A stretch of DNA of 64,000 nt, taken from Halieaceae bacterium. Lineage in GTDB: Bacteria > Pseudomonadota > Gammaproteobacteria > Pseudomonadales > Halieaceae. Every line of letters begins with the position of its first letter. Position 1 is the first letter of the stretch. The position numbers were made by a program, and so were the translations under genes. Below are positions 8,942 to 19,550 of the stretch, piece by piece. The DNA lies in the NCBI GenBank assembly GCA_028280635.1, contig JANQLM010000006.1, positions 21,214 through 85,213 on the forward strand, in the 5' to 3' direction. Below the pieces are notes generated by a model that ran no database searches, was not told the DNA's origin, and was given only the letters and a program-made list of their open reading frames with translations.

Positions 8942-9567
8942 GAAGTCACCTCCGACCCATCATCGATATTCAGGAAGCCGCTGGCGTCTTCATCTACTGC
9001 CAGGCGAGCCTGGCCGGAAAGGTTCAATACCAGGGCCATGGCATCGGCGGGTACGCCGTCGCACACCACAATGGTGCCGCGCGCGTCAGCAAAACCGTCT
9101 TCATTGAAGGAAATCACCCCGGCCGCCGGGAAGTTGCGGGTGCGGATCGTCATCGAGCCGCCGGCCTCCTGCCCGACCCGCAGTAGCGGTTCGTCCGCGT
9201 GGCGATCGCCGTCATCCGCGGTGCCACCGCCGGTGCCATCGTCTGCGAATATGATCCAGCCTTGCTCCCAGGCGTTGCTGTTGCAGGTGTCCTGGTCGCT
9301 GCTGCCGCAGATGGCCACGGTGCTCGCCTGGCTTACCGCCTCGCTGCGGGCGGTGGACAGCATTGCATACACATCACCGATCGCGGCCTGCTGACGGTTG
9401 CGATTGATGGTGTCGACGAATGACGGCCCCACCAGGGTACTGAGCAGCGCGATCATCAGCATGGTGATGAGCATCTCCAGCAGCGTGTAGCCGGCCATGC
9501 GGCGGCCGGCAAGGGCTTCGCTGGTGCGGGCGTGGCCTATCTGCTGTCTGTCTGCGGCGTTCGACAA
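8932..9567 (-). CDS. fimU: Type IV pilus minor pseudopilin FimU (GspH/FimT family)
   Basis: About 211 aa from a TTG preceded by TAGGGA; the frame stays open to another TTG at 9624 and an internal ATG gives only MAG before the cleavage site, so the start is uncertain. Core RRMAG / YTLLEMLITMLMIALLSTL (Tyr+1, Glu+5), then LSTARSEAVSQASTVAICGSS, the GspH/FimT-family hallmark (minor pilin helix plus Cys). First gene of the fimU-pilV-pilW-pilX-pilY1-pilE series. FimU links the tip complex to the major pilin. I looked for a sigma54 site upstream and saw none with correct spacing. Confidence 0.82.
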   Translation of the reverse strand: MSNAADRQQIGHARTSEALAGRRMAGYTLLEMLITMLMIALLSTLVGPSFVDTINRNRQQAAIGDVYAMLSTARSEAVSQASTVAICGSSDQDTCNSNAWEQGWIIFADDGTGGGTADDGDRHADEPLLRVGQEAGGSMTIRTRNFPAAGVISFNEDGFADARGTIVVCDGVPADAMALVLNLSGQARLAVDEDASGFLNIDDGSEVTSCP

Positions 9568-9723
9568 GGGTTTTTCCCTATCGTGAAATTCGCGGACACA
9601 ATAGCAATTCAAGCCTGCCTGCAAGCCAAATCGACGACAAACGGCTCTGTCAGGGGATAAACGGCAGGAAAAATACGAAAAATGTGACCGACTACCGGGT
9701 ATCAGGCCCGGGCAAAAGCGGGG

Positions 9724-10695
9724 TCAGTCGATTTCGCTGGTGGGAATCCTCAGCTCCCGGGGCATGGAAAAGGTGATGTTCTCGGGCGTGCCGGCCAGTT
9801 CCACCGGGGCCCTGGCGCCGAGTTGTTCCAGTGCCCTGACCACCTGCTGGACCAGGATCTCCGGCGCCGAAGCGCCGGCGGTGACGCCGATGCGGCGCTT
9901 GCCCGCCAGCCAGATGGGGTCGATGGCGTCAGCGTTGTCTATCAGGTAACCGTCGGCGCCCATGCGTTCGGCGAGTTCGCGCAGGCGATTGGAGTTGGAA
10001 CTGTTGGGGGAGCCCACCACCAGCACCAGGTCACAGTCCTCTGCCAGGTCCTTGATGGCGTCCTGACGATTCTGGGTGGCGTAGCAGATATCGTCTTTGC
10101 GCGGTCCGTGAATCGCCGGGAAACGCTCCCGCAGCACCTCGATCACCCGGGCGGTGTCGTCCATGGACAGGGTGGTCTGGGTGACATAACACAGCCGCTG
10201 CGGATCCCGTACTTCAAGGGCCGCGGCCTGCTCCTCGTCCTCCACCAGGTAGATCTCACCGCCGTTGGAGGTGTCGTACTGACCCATGGTGCCCTCGACC
10301 TCCGGGTGGCCACAGTGCCCGATCAGCACGCACTCACGGCCCTCGCGGGCGTAGCGCACCACTTCCATGTGCACCTTGGTCACCAGTGGACAGGTGGCAT
10401 CGAACACCTTGAGTCCGCGCCGCGAGGCCTCGTTGCGCACAGCCTGGGACACCCCGTGGGCACTGAAGATGACCGTGTTGTCATCGGGGATTTCGTCCAG
10501 TTCATCGACGAAAATCGCCCCGCGCTGGCGCAGGCCGTCGACCACGAATTTGTTGTGCACCACCTCGTGGCGCACGTAAATCGGTGCCCCGAACACATCC
10601 AGGGCGCGGTCGACGATGGCGATGGCGCGGTCTACCCCGGCGCAGAAGCCGCGCGGGTTGGCGAGCATTATTTCGGGGTTGCTGGTGTCAGTCAT
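9724..10695 (-). CDS. ispH: 4-hydroxy-3-methylbut-2-enyl diphosphate reductase IspH (LytB)
   Basis: 323 aa, normal length. IspH reduces HMBPP to IPP and DMAPP, the last step of the MEP isoprenoid pathway, using a 4Fe-4S cluster. Cluster ligands are visible at Cys18 (NPRGFCAGV), Cys102 ([11 protein letters not shown]) and Cys204 ([11 protein letters not shown]), with substrate-binding His in [12 protein letters not shown] and [10 protein letters not shown]. Follows fkpB in the conserved ileS-lspA-fkpB-ispH order. A 150 nt gap then leads to fimU. Confidence 0.97.
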   Translation of the reverse strand: MTDTSNPEIMLANPRGFCAGVDRAIAIVDRALDVFGAPIYVRHEVVHNKFVVDGLRQRGAIFVDELDEIPDDNTVIFSAHGVSQAVRNEASRRGLKVFDATCPLVTKVHMEVVRYAREGRECVLIGHCGHPEVEGTMGQYDTSNGGEIYLVEDEEQAAALEVRDPQRLCYVTQTTLSMDDTARVIEVLRERFPAIHGPRKDDICYATQNRQDAIKDLAEDCDLVLVVGSPNSSNSNRLRELAERMGADGYLIDNADAIDPIWLAGKRRIGVTAGASAPEILVQQVVRALEQLGARAPVELAGTPENITFSMPRELRIPTSEID

Positions 10696-10753
10696 GGCGC
10701 CCCTGGCTTCATTTTCTCTGCGGACTCATTGCGGGCTTACTCCGGGCTGAGCC

Positions 10754-11242
10754 CTAGTGTAGCTCGGCGGCTTCCACCCGGTGAATCAGCACGTCAAACA
10801 GAATGGTACGCCCCGCCAGCGGGTGATTGAAGTCTACTGTGACGTCATCATCGTCTACCGCGATCACCAGGCCCGGCACTTCGCCGCCGGCGGCGTCCGC
10901 GAAGTAGAACAACAGGCCGATTTCCGGGTCCGCGTCCTCATCGAAGTGTTCGCGGGGCACCTGCTGGACGTTGCTGTCATTGGGCATGCCGAAGGCGTTT
11001 TCCGGTTCCACGCTGAAGATCTGCCGATCTCCCGGGGCCATGCCAAACAGCAGGCGCTCAAAACCCGGCAACAGGCTGCCGTCGCCGACCACAAAATCCA
11101 CCGGCTCAGTGCTGAAATTCGAGTCGATTTCGGAACCGTCTTCCAGGCTCAGGGCGAAGTTCAGGTACACCCGGGTACCTTCGCTGACGGTCACGTTGGT
11201 CTGTTCCATCTGTTGCGGGGAGCTCCACGCCCGGCTTTCCAT
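10754..11242 (-). CDS. fkpB: FKBP-type peptidyl-prolyl isomerase FkpB (SlpA)
   Basis: 162 aa; CGGAG seven bases before the ATG supports the longer start, while a second Met at position 12 is an alternative. SlyD/FkpB-like FKBP with an insert-in-flap domain: VTVSEGTRVYLNFALSLEDG at the N-terminus, LPGFERLLFGM as FKBP core, GPGDRQ-like loop, PENAFG, then the acidic flap insert and HPLAGRTILFDVLI at the end. Predicted cytoplasmic prolyl isomerase and chaperone. Its position between lspA and ispH is widely conserved in gammaproteobacteria. Confidence 0.93.
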   Translation of the reverse strand: MESRAWSSPQQMEQTNVTVSEGTRVYLNFALSLEDGSEIDSNFSTEPVDFVVGDGSLLPGFERLLFGMAPGDRQIFSVEPENAFGMPNDSNVQQVPREHFDEDADPEIGLLFYFADAAGGEVPGLVIAVDDDDVTVDFNHPLAGRTILFDVLIHRVEAAELH

Positions 11243-11295
11243 AATAGCTCCGAGCTAAAGTTAGTCCAAAAAAGGCCTGCACGGCTAGCAAACAC

Positions 11296-11838
11296 TTACT
11301 CCGACGGGGGTTTTTCACCCCGGGGCTGGAGTGTGGCGTCCAGTATCATCAGTACGGCCCCCACGGTCACGGCGCTGTCCGCGACATTGAAGGTGGGGAA
11401 GTACCAGTCCTGGTAGTGCACCGATATGAAGTCGACCACATGGCCGAACTGCAGGCGGTCCCACAGGTTGCCGACGGCGCCGCCGAGGATCAGGCTCAGG
11501 CTCGCGGCCAGCAGCCTGTCCGCGGGTTTCAGGCGGGTCAGCCAGACAGCGATTACCAGGCTCGCCACCACCGCCACCGCGCTGAAAAACCAGCGCTGCC
11601 AGCCACCGGCGTCGCTGAGAAAACTGAACGCAGCGCCTTCATTGTACTGCAAGGTCAGGTTCAGCACCGGCAGCCAGCGCACCGGTTGGGCGTATTCCAG
11701 GTGTTCCAGCACCAGCGCCTTGGTCCACTGGTCGAGCAGGACCACGACAACCGCCAGCGCGAACCAGCCCCCGTGAACACCGAGCAGGGGGAGTCTTCGA
11801 TCAGGCAAAGCGGCGCTGCTCCCCCTCACCGTCGACAT
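11296..11838 (-). CDS. lspA: Lipoprotein signal peptidase LspA (signal peptidase II)
   Basis: 180 aa inner-membrane aspartyl protease with four hydrophobic segments. It cuts the signal peptide from diacylglyceryl-modified prolipoproteins. Seen: [10 protein letters not shown] in TM1, [22 protein letters not shown], and the catalytic pair Asp136 (VVDFISVHY) and Asp154 ([11 protein letters not shown]). The start overlaps the 3' end of ileS by 38 nt, suggesting translational coupling. Confidence 0.97.
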   Translation of the reverse strand: MSTVRGSSAALPDRRLPLLGVHGGWFALAVVVVLLDQWTKALVLEHLEYAQPVRWLPVLNLTLQYNEGAAFSFLSDAGGWQRWFFSAVAVVASLVIAVWLTRLKPADRLLAASLSLILGGAVGNLWDRLQFGHVVDFISVHYQDWYFPTFNVADSAVTVGAVLMILDATLQPRGEKPPSE

Positions 11839-14596
11839 TGATCACGCAGCGCCCGCACAGGGTGGGGTGCGCACTGTGGCTACCCACATCCGCCCGGCGG
11901 TGCCAGCAGCGCTCGCATTTCTCGTGCGCACTGGGCGCGACCACCAGCGCCAGGCCGTCGATATCGCTGGCGACGGCGCCTGCCGGTGCATCAGCCAGCG
12001 GCGCGACTTCAGCCCCGGAGGTAATCAACACGAAACGCAGTTCATCACCCAGTTTTGCCAGCGCCTCGGCCAGGCTGTCACTGCAATAAAGCACCACCTC
12101 GGCATCCAGGCCGCCACGCAGGGCCCCCTGGCTGCGCTGGTTTTCCAATTCCCGGTTGACGGCGTCGCGAACGCCAATCAGCGTCTGCCAGTAGGCGTCG
12201 TCCAGTTCGCTGGTCGCCGGAGTAAAGCCCTGGAACCACTCGACCAGGAACACCGAGGCGGCGCGCTCGCCGGGCATATTCTCCCAGATTTCCTCGGCGG
12301 TAAAACTGAGGATGGGGGCAATCCAGCGTACCAGCGCCTCGGCCACCTGGTAGAGGGCGGTCTGGGCCGAGCGCCGGGCCAGGCTGTCGGGCTGGGTGGT
12401 GTACTGGCGATCCTTGATGATATCCAGGTAGAAGCCGCCCAGGTCGGTCACACAGAAATTGTGCAGCTTCTGGTAGATGATATGGAACTGGTAGGCCTCA
12501 TAGGCCTCGATGATTTCTTCCTGCAGGGCGGCAGTGCGGCCGATGACCCAGGCATCCAGAGCCAGCAGGCGTTCGGGCTCGACACTGTCACGACCGGGTT
12601 CGAAACCGCTCAGGTTGGAGAGCAGGAAGCGCGCGGTGTTGCGGATGCGCCGGTAAGAATCAGAGGTGCGCTTGATAATCTCGTCAGACCAGGCCAGTTC
12701 GCCGCGGTAGTCGGTGGCGGCCACCCACAGGCGTACGATATCAGCGCCCAGGTCACTCAGCGCCCTGCGAGCCGGGACTACATTCCCCAGCGATTTGGAC
12801 ATCTTGCGACCTTCCCCATCCACCGTGAAGCCGTGAGTCAGCAGGGCCTTGTAAGGCGCTTTGCCGGTGGAGGCGATGCCGGTGAGCAACGATGACTGGA
12901 ACCAGCCCCGGTGCTGGTCAGAGCCCTCCAGATAAAGGTCCGCGGGGAATTGCATGCCGTCGCGGTGGCGCAGCACACAGGCATGGGTAACGCCGGAATC
13001 GAACCACACGTCCATGGTATCCGCGGCTTTCTCATAGTGCTCGGCGTCGGCGCCTAGCAACTCCGCGGGCTCGAGTTCGAACCAGGCGTCGATACCACCC
13101 TGCTCTACCCGCGCCGCGACCTGCTCGATCAGTGCCGGAGTATCCGGGTGCAGTTCACCGGTCTCCCGGTGCACAAACAGCGGGATGGGTGAGCCCCAGG
13201 TGCGCTGACGGGAAATACACCAGTCGGGTCGGCCTTCCAGCATGGCAGTCAGGCGCGAGCGGCCCCAGTCCGGCATAAAGCTGACATCCGTGACGGCTGC
13301 CATGGCAGCCTCCTGCAGCCCCGCCTGGCTCATGCTGATGAACCACTGGGGGGTGGCGCGGAAAATCACCGGGGTCTTGTGACGCCAGCAGTGGGGGTAG
13401 GAATGGGGGTATTTCTCGGCATGCAACAGCGCGCCGCGCTCTTCCAGCAGCGCAACAATATTGTCATTGGCCTTGTTGATGTGCTGGCCACCGAAAATCT
13501 CGGTATCCGGCAGGTAGACACCGTTGGCGCCCACCGGGTTGAGCACCTCGAGCCCATATTTCTGGCCCACCACGTAGTCATCGAGGCCGTGCCCGGGCGC
13601 TGTATGCACGGCGCCGGTACCCGCTTCGGTGGTGACGTGCTCGCCGAGAATCACCGGCACCTGGCGCTGGTAGAACGGGTGTTGCAGAAGCTGGCCTTCC
13701 AGGGCGGCGCCGGTGACCGTGCCCGCCAACTGGTAATCGTTCCAGCCGATACGCGCGCACACCGCATCCACCAGCTCGCTGGCCAGCACCAGTCCGCGCT
13801 CGCCATGCACCACCAGGCTGTATTCCAGTTCCGGATGCAGGCTGACCGCCAGGCTGGCGGGCAGGGTCCAGGGCGTGGTGGTCCAGATGGGGATGGCGAT
13901 CTCCACGGCGGCGTCGCCAAACAGCGCCCGGACCGCGGCCTGATCCACCGCCACATAGGCTACATCGATGGCCGGCGAGGTCTTGTCCTGGTACTCCACC
14001 TCGGCCTCGGCCAGGGCGGAGCCACAGTCCAGGCACCAGTGCACCGGCTTGGCGCCCTTCACCAGGTGGCCGTTGTCGATGATCTCGCCCAGCGTGCGCA
14101 GGATGTTGGCCTCGAAGCGATAGTTCATGGTGAGGTAGGGCTCATCCCACTCACCGAGCACGCCCATGCGCACAAAGTCCTCGCGCTGTCCGTCCACCTG
14201 GGACTCAGCATAGCTGCGGCAGCGGTCGCGGAACTCGTGGGCGCTGACCTTGACACCAGGCTTACCGACCTTTTTCTCAACGTTGAGCTCAATCGGCAGG
14301 CCGTGGCAGTCCCAGCCGGGTATGTAAGGTGCGTCAAAGCCCATGAGAGTGCGGGACTTGATGACAATGTCTTTGAGAATCTTGTTGGCCGCGTGGCCCA
14401 CGTGCAGCTCACCGTTGGCATAGGGCGGGCCGTCGTGAAGAATGAACTTGGGCTTGCCCTCACAGGCCTTGCGAATCTGGCCGTAGAGGTCCTGCTCCTT
14501 CCATTGCGCCAGGCGCTGGGGTTCGCGCTGCACCAGGCTGGCCTTCATCGGGAAGTCCGTTTGCGGCAGGTTCAGTGTGCTCTTGTAGTCACTCAT
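11801..14596 (-). CDS. ileS: Isoleucyl-tRNA synthetase
   Basis: 931 aa class I aminoacyl-tRNA synthetase, full length. HIGH motif is HVGH in [14 protein letters not shown] near residue 65. The editing (CP1) domain occupies the middle third. The KMSKS loop is [10 protein letters not shown] near 605. A C-terminal zinc knuckle (CERCWHRR ... LCGRC) closes the protein. The start overlaps the ribF stop (ATGA). Confidence 0.98.
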   Translation of the reverse strand: MSDYKSTLNLPQTDFPMKASLVQREPQRLAQWKEQDLYGQIRKACEGKPKFILHDGPPYANGELHVGHAANKILKDIVIKSRTLMGFDAPYIPGWDCHGLPIELNVEKKVGKPGVKVSAHEFRDRCRSYAESQVDGQREDFVRMGVLGEWDEPYLTMNYRFEANILRTLGEIIDNGHLVKGAKPVHWCLDCGSALAEAEVEYQDKTSPAIDVAYVAVDQAAVRALFGDAAVEIAIPIWTTTPWTLPASLAVSLHPELEYSLVVHGERGLVLASELVDAVCARIGWNDYQLAGTVTGAALEGQLLQHPFYQRQVPVILGEHVTTEAGTGAVHTAPGHGLDDYVVGQKYGLEVLNPVGANGVYLPDTEIFGGQHINKANDNIVALLEERGALLHAEKYPHSYPHCWRHKTPVIFRATPQWFISMSQAGLQEAAMAAVTDVSFMPDWGRSRLTAMLEGRPDWCISRQRTWGSPIPLFVHRETGELHPDTPALIEQVAARVEQGGIDAWFELEPAELLGADAEHYEKAADTMDVWFDSGVTHACVLRHRDGMQFPADLYLEGSDQHRGWFQSSLLTGIASTGKAPYKALLTHGFTVDGEGRKMSKSLGNVVPARRALSDLGADIVRLWVAATDYRGELAWSDEIIKRTSDSYRRIRNTARFLLSNLSGFEPGRDSVEPERLLALDAWVIGRTAALQEEIIEAYEAYQFHIIYQKLHNFCVTDLGGFYLDIIKDRQYTTQPDSLARRSAQTALYQVAEALVRWIAPILSFTAEEIWENMPGERAASVFLVEWFQGFTPATSELDDAYWQTLIGVRDAVNRELENQRSQGALRGGLDAEVVLYCSDSLAEALAKLGDELRFVLITSGAEVAPLADAPAGAVASDIDGLALVVAPSAHEKCERCWHRRADVGSHSAHPTLCGRCVINVDGEGEQRRFA

Positions 14597-15522
14597 AGCT
14601 GGAAAAACTGGCGCCCCTCGGCGATGTCCTTATGTATCTGTGTCTTCAATGCGTCAAGCGATTCGAACTTCATCTCATCGCGGATTTTTCCCCGGAAGGT
14701 CACCTTCAACCTTCGTCCATACAGGTCGCCCTGGAAGTCCAGCAGGTTGACCTCCAGGTTGGCGCGAAACTGCTCGCCGATCGTGGGCCGTACGCCGACA
14801 TTGGCAACGCCCGGCTGCACGCCTGCGGTCGCCCCGGCCACCTCCACCACATAAACCCCGGACAGCGGCGCCTGCAGGCGATGCAGTTCCAGATTGGCGG
14901 TGGGTACGCCCAGGGTACGGCCGCGCTGGTCGCCATACACCACTTTGCCCGACATCGAGTAGGGCCGCCCCAGCATCCGTTCCGCCAGCGCGAAGTCCGC
15001 ATCGTTCAGGGCCTGGCGAATGCGCGTGCTGCTGACCCTCTCGCCCGCGAGATCAAGGGTCTCGGTGGGCATGGCCTCGAAGCCGTGTCGGTGACCCTGC
15101 TCCTGCATCAGTTCGAAGCCGCCCTCGCGGTTCTTGCCGAAGCGCAGGTCGTCGCCCATCACCACATAGCGCACTCCCAGGCCATCGACAAACACCCGCT
15201 GCACAAATCCCTGTGCCGGCATGGTCCGCAGCGCCTCATCAAAGCGAATTCGCAGCACCCTGTCGATACCGAGCTCCGCGAAGGCCTCGAGTTTTTCCCG
15301 AAAGCTCATCAGGCGCGGCGGCGCCTCACGCGGTGCCAGGTATTCCCGCGGCAGGGGTTCGAACACTACCACCACCGACGGCAGCTCGAGTGCACGTGCC
15401 TTTTCCAACACGTGCTTCAGCACGGCCTGATGGCCGTGATGTACGCCGTCAAATGCACCGATGGTTGCTACACATCCACGGTGCCGGTGCCGCAGGTTAT
15501 GAAGACCGCGAATCAGCTCCAT
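14593..15522 (-). CDS. ribF: Bifunctional riboflavin kinase / FAD synthetase RibF
   Basis: 309 aa from the ATG giving [10 protein letters not shown], which matches the family start; an upstream in-frame ATG (15558) would add 12 residues. N-terminal nucleotidyltransferase domain: [47 protein letters not shown]-terminal flavokinase domain: [33 protein letters not shown]. Makes FMN, then FAD. Sits between murJ and ileS. A TATAAT sequence (15557-15562) precedes it and may be a promoter, but its -35 is weak. Confidence 0.96.
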   Translation of the reverse strand: MELIRGLHNLRHRHRGCVATIGAFDGVHHGHQAVLKHVLEKARALELPSVVVVFEPLPREYLAPREAPPRLMSFREKLEAFAELGIDRVLRIRFDEALRTMPAQGFVQRVFVDGLGVRYVVMGDDLRFGKNREGGFELMQEQGHRHGFEAMPTETLDLAGERVSSTRIRQALNDADFALAERMLGRPYSMSGKVVYGDQRGRTLGVPTANLELHRLQAPLSGVYVVEVAGATAGVQPGVANVGVRPTIGEQFRANLEVNLLDFQGDLYGRRLKVTFRGKIRDEMKFESLDALKTQIHKDIAEGRQFFQL

Positions 15523-15568
15523 GGAGTTGGGGGATCGTGCCAGGTCAAGGCGCGCCATTATAGCCAAA

Positions 15569-17167
15569 TTACCCGGCTTTTTGCGTATAAAAATCCGCCA
15601 GTCGTGTGCCCAGCAACAGGTGGCTGACGGCGTAGGTCACCAGCCCGGCAGCCACCAGGATGGCAAGCTCCATCGCCCGCTGCCACCAGGTCCAGTCGGC
15701 CCAGGCCCCCGAGCCCGGCAGCAAGCACCACAACACCAGCACCATGGCCAGCGTGGCACAGACGAGGCGCAGCAGGAACAAGCCCCAGCCTGGCTGGAAG
15801 CTGATCACGTGGATGTGCTTCAGGCCCCGCAGCAGCAGGCCGGCGTTGAGCCAGGCGGACAGGCTGGTAGCGAGGGCCAGGCCGACGTGGCCCAGATTGA
15901 AGTAGAAATAGAGAGGTGCCGCCAGGACAACGTTGAAGACCATGTTAGCCACCATGGCGACAATGCCGATGCGGACTGGCGTCTTCATATCCTGGCGGGC
16001 GTAAAAGCCGGGGGCCAGCACTTTGACCAGCATAAAGGCCAGCAGGCCCAGGCTGTAGGCCTTGAGACTGTAGGATGCCATCGTCACGTCTTTGCCGGAC
16101 AGCTCACCGTACTGGAACAGGGTGGTGATAATCGGTCCCGCCAGCAGTACCAGCGCCACCGCTGACGGCAGCGCGACAATCAGCACGGCGCGCATTGCCC
16201 AGTCCAGCGTTTCCGAGTACCTGCGAGCGCTGGCGGCCGCCTGCAACTGGGACAGGCGCGGCAGGATCACCGTGGCGATGGCAATGCCAAACACCCCCAG
16301 GGGGAGTTCGGTCAGCCGGTCGGAGTAGTAGAGCCAGGAGACACTGCCGGTGGGCAGGAATGACGCCAGCACGGTATCCAGCAGCAGGTTTATCTGGCTC
16401 ACGGATACGCCGAACAGGGCCGGTACCATCAGGGCGCCGATCTGCCGCACCCCGGGGTGCTGGGTGTCCCAGCGTGGTCGCGGCACCAGCTCCAGCTTGT
16501 ACAGAAAGGGCAACTGGAACAGCAGCTGTATCACCCCTGCCATAAACACACCCCAGGCCAGTGCATAGACGGGGTCGGCGAACCATGGGCTGGCAAACAG
16601 GGCGGCGCTGATCAGCGACAGGTTAAGCAATACCGGTGTGAATGCCGGCACCGCAAATCGCCCGTAGCTGTTCAGGATGGCGCCGCAGAAGCCGGTCATC
16701 GAAATCAGGAACAGGTAGGGATAGGTGATACGGATGAGTTCAACGGTCAGGCCGTATTTCTCAGGATGGTTCCACCAGAAACCCGGGGCGAAAACCGCCG
16801 TCACCACCGGGGCCGCCATCACCACCAGTCCGGTCAACAGAATGAGGCTGCCACCCAGCACGCCGGCGACACGGTCCAGGAGTGCCTGTATTGCGGACGC
16901 CGGACCCGCTTCCCGGTATTCCGCCAACACCGGCACGAAGGCCTGGGAGAAGGCGCCCTCAGCAAACAGCCGGCGCAGGAAGTTGGGCACCTTGAAGGCA
17001 ACAAAAAACGCATCCGCATTGGCGGTGGCGCCCACAAAAACAGCGATGACTACGTCGCGAGCGAGACCCAGCACCCGCGACAGCATGGTCATGGTGCTCA
17101 CCACGGCACTGGACTTCAGCAGGCCGCCATCGCGCTCCGTGCCCGCCGCACTATCACTGACGCTCAT
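15569..17167 (-). CDS. murJ: Lipid II flippase MurJ (MviN)
   Basis: 532 aa multi-pass membrane protein of the MOP superfamily, about 14 hydrophobic segments. Family motifs: TMLSRVLGLARDVVIA and ADAFFVAFKVPNFLRRLFAEGAFSQAFVPV near the N-terminus. MurJ flips lipid-linked peptidoglycan precursor across the inner membrane. The start overlaps the end of thpR by 4 nt. In this run it precedes ribF, as in Pseudomonas. Confidence 0.97.
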   Translation of the reverse strand: MSVSDSAAGTERDGGLLKSSAVVSTMTMLSRVLGLARDVVIAVFVGATANADAFFVAFKVPNFLRRLFAEGAFSQAFVPVLAEYREAGPASAIQALLDRVAGVLGGSLILLTGLVVMAAPVVTAVFAPGFWWNHPEKYGLTVELIRITYPYLFLISMTGFCGAILNSYGRFAVPAFTPVLLNLSLISAALFASPWFADPVYALAWGVFMAGVIQLLFQLPFLYKLELVPRPRWDTQHPGVRQIGALMVPALFGVSVSQINLLLDTVLASFLPTGSVSWLYYSDRLTELPLGVFGIAIATVILPRLSQLQAAASARRYSETLDWAMRAVLIVALPSAVALVLLAGPIITTLFQYGELSGKDVTMASYSLKAYSLGLLAFMLVKVLAPGFYARQDMKTPVRIGIVAMVANMVFNVVLAAPLYFYFNLGHVGLALATSLSAWLNAGLLLRGLKHIHVISFQPGWGLFLLRLVCATLAMVLVLWCLLPGSGAWADWTWWQRAMELAILVAAGLVTYAVSHLLLGTRLADFYTQKAG

Positions 17168-17715
17168 GCCGCCAACTCCATGCGTTGCAGGGGAATATAG
17201 CGCCGCTCCTTGAGCTGGCTTTCAAACAGCACCAGTTCATGCAGTGACTCGGCCATGGGAGCGATGGGCAGCAGCGCCGGCGGTGCCACCAGCTTGCGGG
17301 AGCCTTTCAGGCGCGCCAGGGTCAGGTGCGGGCGGTAGGCACGCCGCTCACTGTGGAAACCTTCCCGGCGCAGTGCAGAGGACACCTCTGCCTGCAGCGT
17401 CATCAGCGCCGGCGCCTGCTCCACGCCCAGGGTGAGCATGCGCGGCTTCAGCGGCGAAGGGAACCACTCCAGAGACTCGAAATTAACGGGAATCCCCGGG
17501 CAGGCGCCGGCAACCGGCGCCACTGTATCCACCAGCTTGCCGAGGGAACGCTCGGCAACCTCGCCCAGGAACACCAGGGTGATATGCCAGTTCTCGGGGG
17601 GCACCCAGCGCAGCGGCAAGTCTTCCGACAGCTCAGGTGATGAGGACAGCCGGTCGCAGAGTCCGTAGATGGTGCGCTCCGCGCGCTGCGGGGGGAAGCC
17701 GAGGAACAGGCGCAT
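17164..17715 (-). CDS. thpR: RNA 2',3'-cyclic phosphodiesterase ThpR (LigT-like)
   Basis: 183 aa. The ATG chosen (MRLFLGF) overlaps the nudF stop as TGATG, which suggests reinitiation; a longer frame lies inside nudF. Two HxT/S motifs of the 2H phosphoesterase superfamily are visible: HITLVFLG in the N-terminal half and HLTLARL in the C-terminal half. The family hydrolyses 2',3'-cyclic phosphates on RNA and was first described as a 2'-5' RNA ligase. Confidence 0.92.
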   Translation of the reverse strand: MRLFLGFPPQRAERTIYGLCDRLSSSPELSEDLPLRWVPPENWHITLVFLGEVAERSLGKLVDTVAPVAGACPGIPVNFESLEWFPSPLKPRMLTLGVEQAPALMTLQAEVSSALRREGFHSERRAYRPHLTLARLKGSRKLVAPPALLPIAPMAESLHELVLFESQLKERRYIPLQRMELAA

Positions 17716-18326
17716 CAGGTCCAGCGCTGGCGCAGCGCATCCCCGTGAATCCTGAGCCACTGCAGGGCGATCAGGGTGTGGCCGTTGTTGATACGGTTGG
17801 CATCCAACATGGCCATCATTTCAACGCGCGGCAGGCGGTGCACCAGGATGTCTTCACCTTCGTGTACGCAGCCATGCACGCCGTCGGCGGCGGCGCTGTC
17901 TACCCGGCCAACAAACAGCCGCACCTGCTCAGTACAGGCACCCGGGCTGGGGAAAAAGGTGACGATGGGTTCGAGTGCCGTCAGGCTGAGCCCGGACTCC
18001 TCCTCGGTCTCCCGGTGGGCGACCTCCTCGTCAGTCTCGCCAGGCTCCACCACGCCGGCCACCAGTTCCAGCATCCAGGGGCTGGCCTCCTCTCGCATGG
18101 CACCGGCGCGGAATTGTTCAAGCATCACCAGTTCGTCTGCCACCGGGTCCCACAGCAGCACGCCCACGGCGTCGCCGCGCTCAAACAGTTCGCGGTGGAT
18201 GGGCGCGCTCCAGCCGCCGTCAAACTTGCGGTGCTCCAGGGTCACGCGGTGCAGGCGATAGTGACCGCTGTAGCCCTCCTCGTCCGTGAGCACCCGGACA
18301 TCGCTGGCCGAAAACCTGAGCTCCAT
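17715..18326 (-). CDS. nudF: ADP-ribose pyrophosphatase NudF (Nudix hydrolase)
   Basis: 203 aa. Nudix box GVVEPGETDEEVAHRETEEE followed by SGL (canonical spacing G-x5-E-x7-RE), preceded by LEQFRAGAM and followed by SPGACTEQVRLFVG, the NudF/ADPRase pattern. Predicted to hydrolyse ADP-ribose to AMP and ribose 5-phosphate. The start is 2 nt after the pyrB stop with no clear Shine-Dalgarno, so it probably depends on translational coupling. Confidence 0.93.
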   Translation of the reverse strand: MELRFSASDVRVLTDEEGYSGHYRLHRVTLEHRKFDGGWSAPIHRELFERGDAVGVLLWDPVADELVMLEQFRAGAMREEASPWMLELVAGVVEPGETDEEVAHRETEEESGLSLTALEPIVTFFPSPGACTEQVRLFVGRVDSAAADGVHGCVHEGEDILVHRLPRVEMMAMLDANRINNGHTLIALQWLRIHGDALRQRWT

Positions 18327-18328
18327 GG

Positions 18329-19345
18329 CTACTGGAAACGGCTGCCCGTGTACCAGTTAACGTCGCGCGCGTCCCGGTCGACCTGCTCCACCACGTCGAG
18401 CACCAGCGCAAACAGCGCCATCCGCACCACTACACCATTATCCGTCTGGCGGAAGATGGCCAGGTTGGGGTTGTCGTTGAGGTCGTCGTCGAGCTCACGG
18501 GCGCCCTCACGGGAATCCCGCGGCAGCGGGTGCATGATGACCGTGTTGGGCTCGCAGTGCTGGGTGTAAATGTTCTGGTTGAGACGGAAACGACCGCGAT
18601 AGAGGTCCGCCTCTTCCGGTGAACCGAAACGCTCCTCCTGGATGCGGGTGGAATACGCGATGTCCACATGAGCGATATGATCTTCCAGGTCTTCGGTTTC
18701 CGTCACCTTGTGGCCGGCGCCGCGCATGGCTTCGACGATATCGCCAGGCATGCACAGTTCCGGCGGTGAAATCAGGTGCACCTCAACGTTCTGGAACAGG
18801 CACAGCAGCTTGCAGAGGGAGTGAACGGTACGGCCAAACCTCAGGTCGCCGATCAGGGCGATGCGCAGGCCGTCGATATCGCCACCGCGGCCATGCATTT
18901 CGCTCTTGATGGTGTAGAGATCCAACAGCGCCTGGGTGGGATGCTCGTTGGCACCGTCACCACCGTTCAGCACCGGCACCCGGCTGGCAGAGGCGAACTC
19001 CGCCACCGACCCCGGCTCCGGGTGGCGCATGGCGATCACGTCGCTGTAGCCGCTGATCACCCGCGCCGTGTCGTACAGGGATTCCCCCTTGGCAATCGCC
19101 GAGTCCTCAAAGCCGGTGGTTTCCCGCACTTCCCCGCCCAGCAGGTTGAAAGCGGAGCCGAAGCTCACCCGGGTGCGGGTGCTGGGCTCAAAGAACATAT
19201 TCCCCAGCACGGCGCCTTCCAGCACCCGGGTCACGCGCTTGCGGCGGGCATAGGGAAGCATTTTGTCTGCCACCGCGAAGATCGTCTCGATGTCTGCGCG
19301 TTCAAACTGGTTAACAGACAATATGTGCTGGCCGGCGAAGTGCAT
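18329..19345 (-). CDS. pyrB: Aspartate carbamoyltransferase PyrB
   Basis: 338 aa. Carbamoyl-phosphate loop FEPSTRTRVSF (residues 52-62), then GDGANEHPTQALLD and HPLPR, the ATCase motifs. Catalyses the committed step of pyrimidine synthesis. No pyrI or pyrC lies next to it; instead it heads the long run nudF-thpR-murJ-ribF-ileS. GAGG precedes the ATG and a TATAAT promoter lies 25-30 nt upstream. Confidence 0.96.
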   Translation of the reverse strand: MHFAGQHILSVNQFERADIETIFAVADKMLPYARRKRVTRVLEGAVLGNMFFEPSTRTRVSFGSAFNLLGGEVRETTGFEDSAIAKGESLYDTARVISGYSDVIAMRHPEPGSVAEFASASRVPVLNGGDGANEHPTQALLDLYTIKSEMHGRGGDIDGLRIALIGDLRFGRTVHSLCKLLCLFQNVEVHLISPPELCMPGDIVEAMRGAGHKVTETEDLEDHIAHVDIAYSTRIQEERFGSPEEADLYRGRFRLNQNIYTQHCEPNTVIMHPLPRDSREGARELDDDLNDNPNLAIFRQTDNGVVVRMALFALVLDVVEQVDRDARDVNWYTGSRFQ

Positions 19346-19369
19346 GATGTGCCTCTTTTATTGGGCGCC

Positions 19370-19398
19370 ATTATAAGGTCCGGAGTCCGATCCGGTAA
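19370..19398 (-). promoter_or_regulatory. Candidate sigma70 promoter for pyrB
   Basis: Read on the - strand: TTACCG, 17 nt spacer, TATAAT, giving a transcription start about 20 nt before the pyrB ATG. The -10 is a perfect consensus and the -35 is partial. The 205 nt between sbcB and pyrB hold no other clear signal. Confidence 0.5.
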
Positions 19399-19550
19399 CG
19401 GCATTATTGCCGTGGTTGGACGCTGTCTGTTTCTAGCTTCTGAACACGCGCGTGCGGAGCCTGGGGTGTTTCCGGGGAGGGGGTAGGCCCAGTTCGCACC
19501 CGACCGACGGCGCTCCAACGATAGGACGTGGCAAACTGAACCCAGTCGTT

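Noticed and set aside
9568..9723. Sigma54 promoter (GG-N10-GC) upstream of fimU as a PilR target
   Set aside because: GGC and TGC elements exist around 9600-9625 but none at the required spacing.
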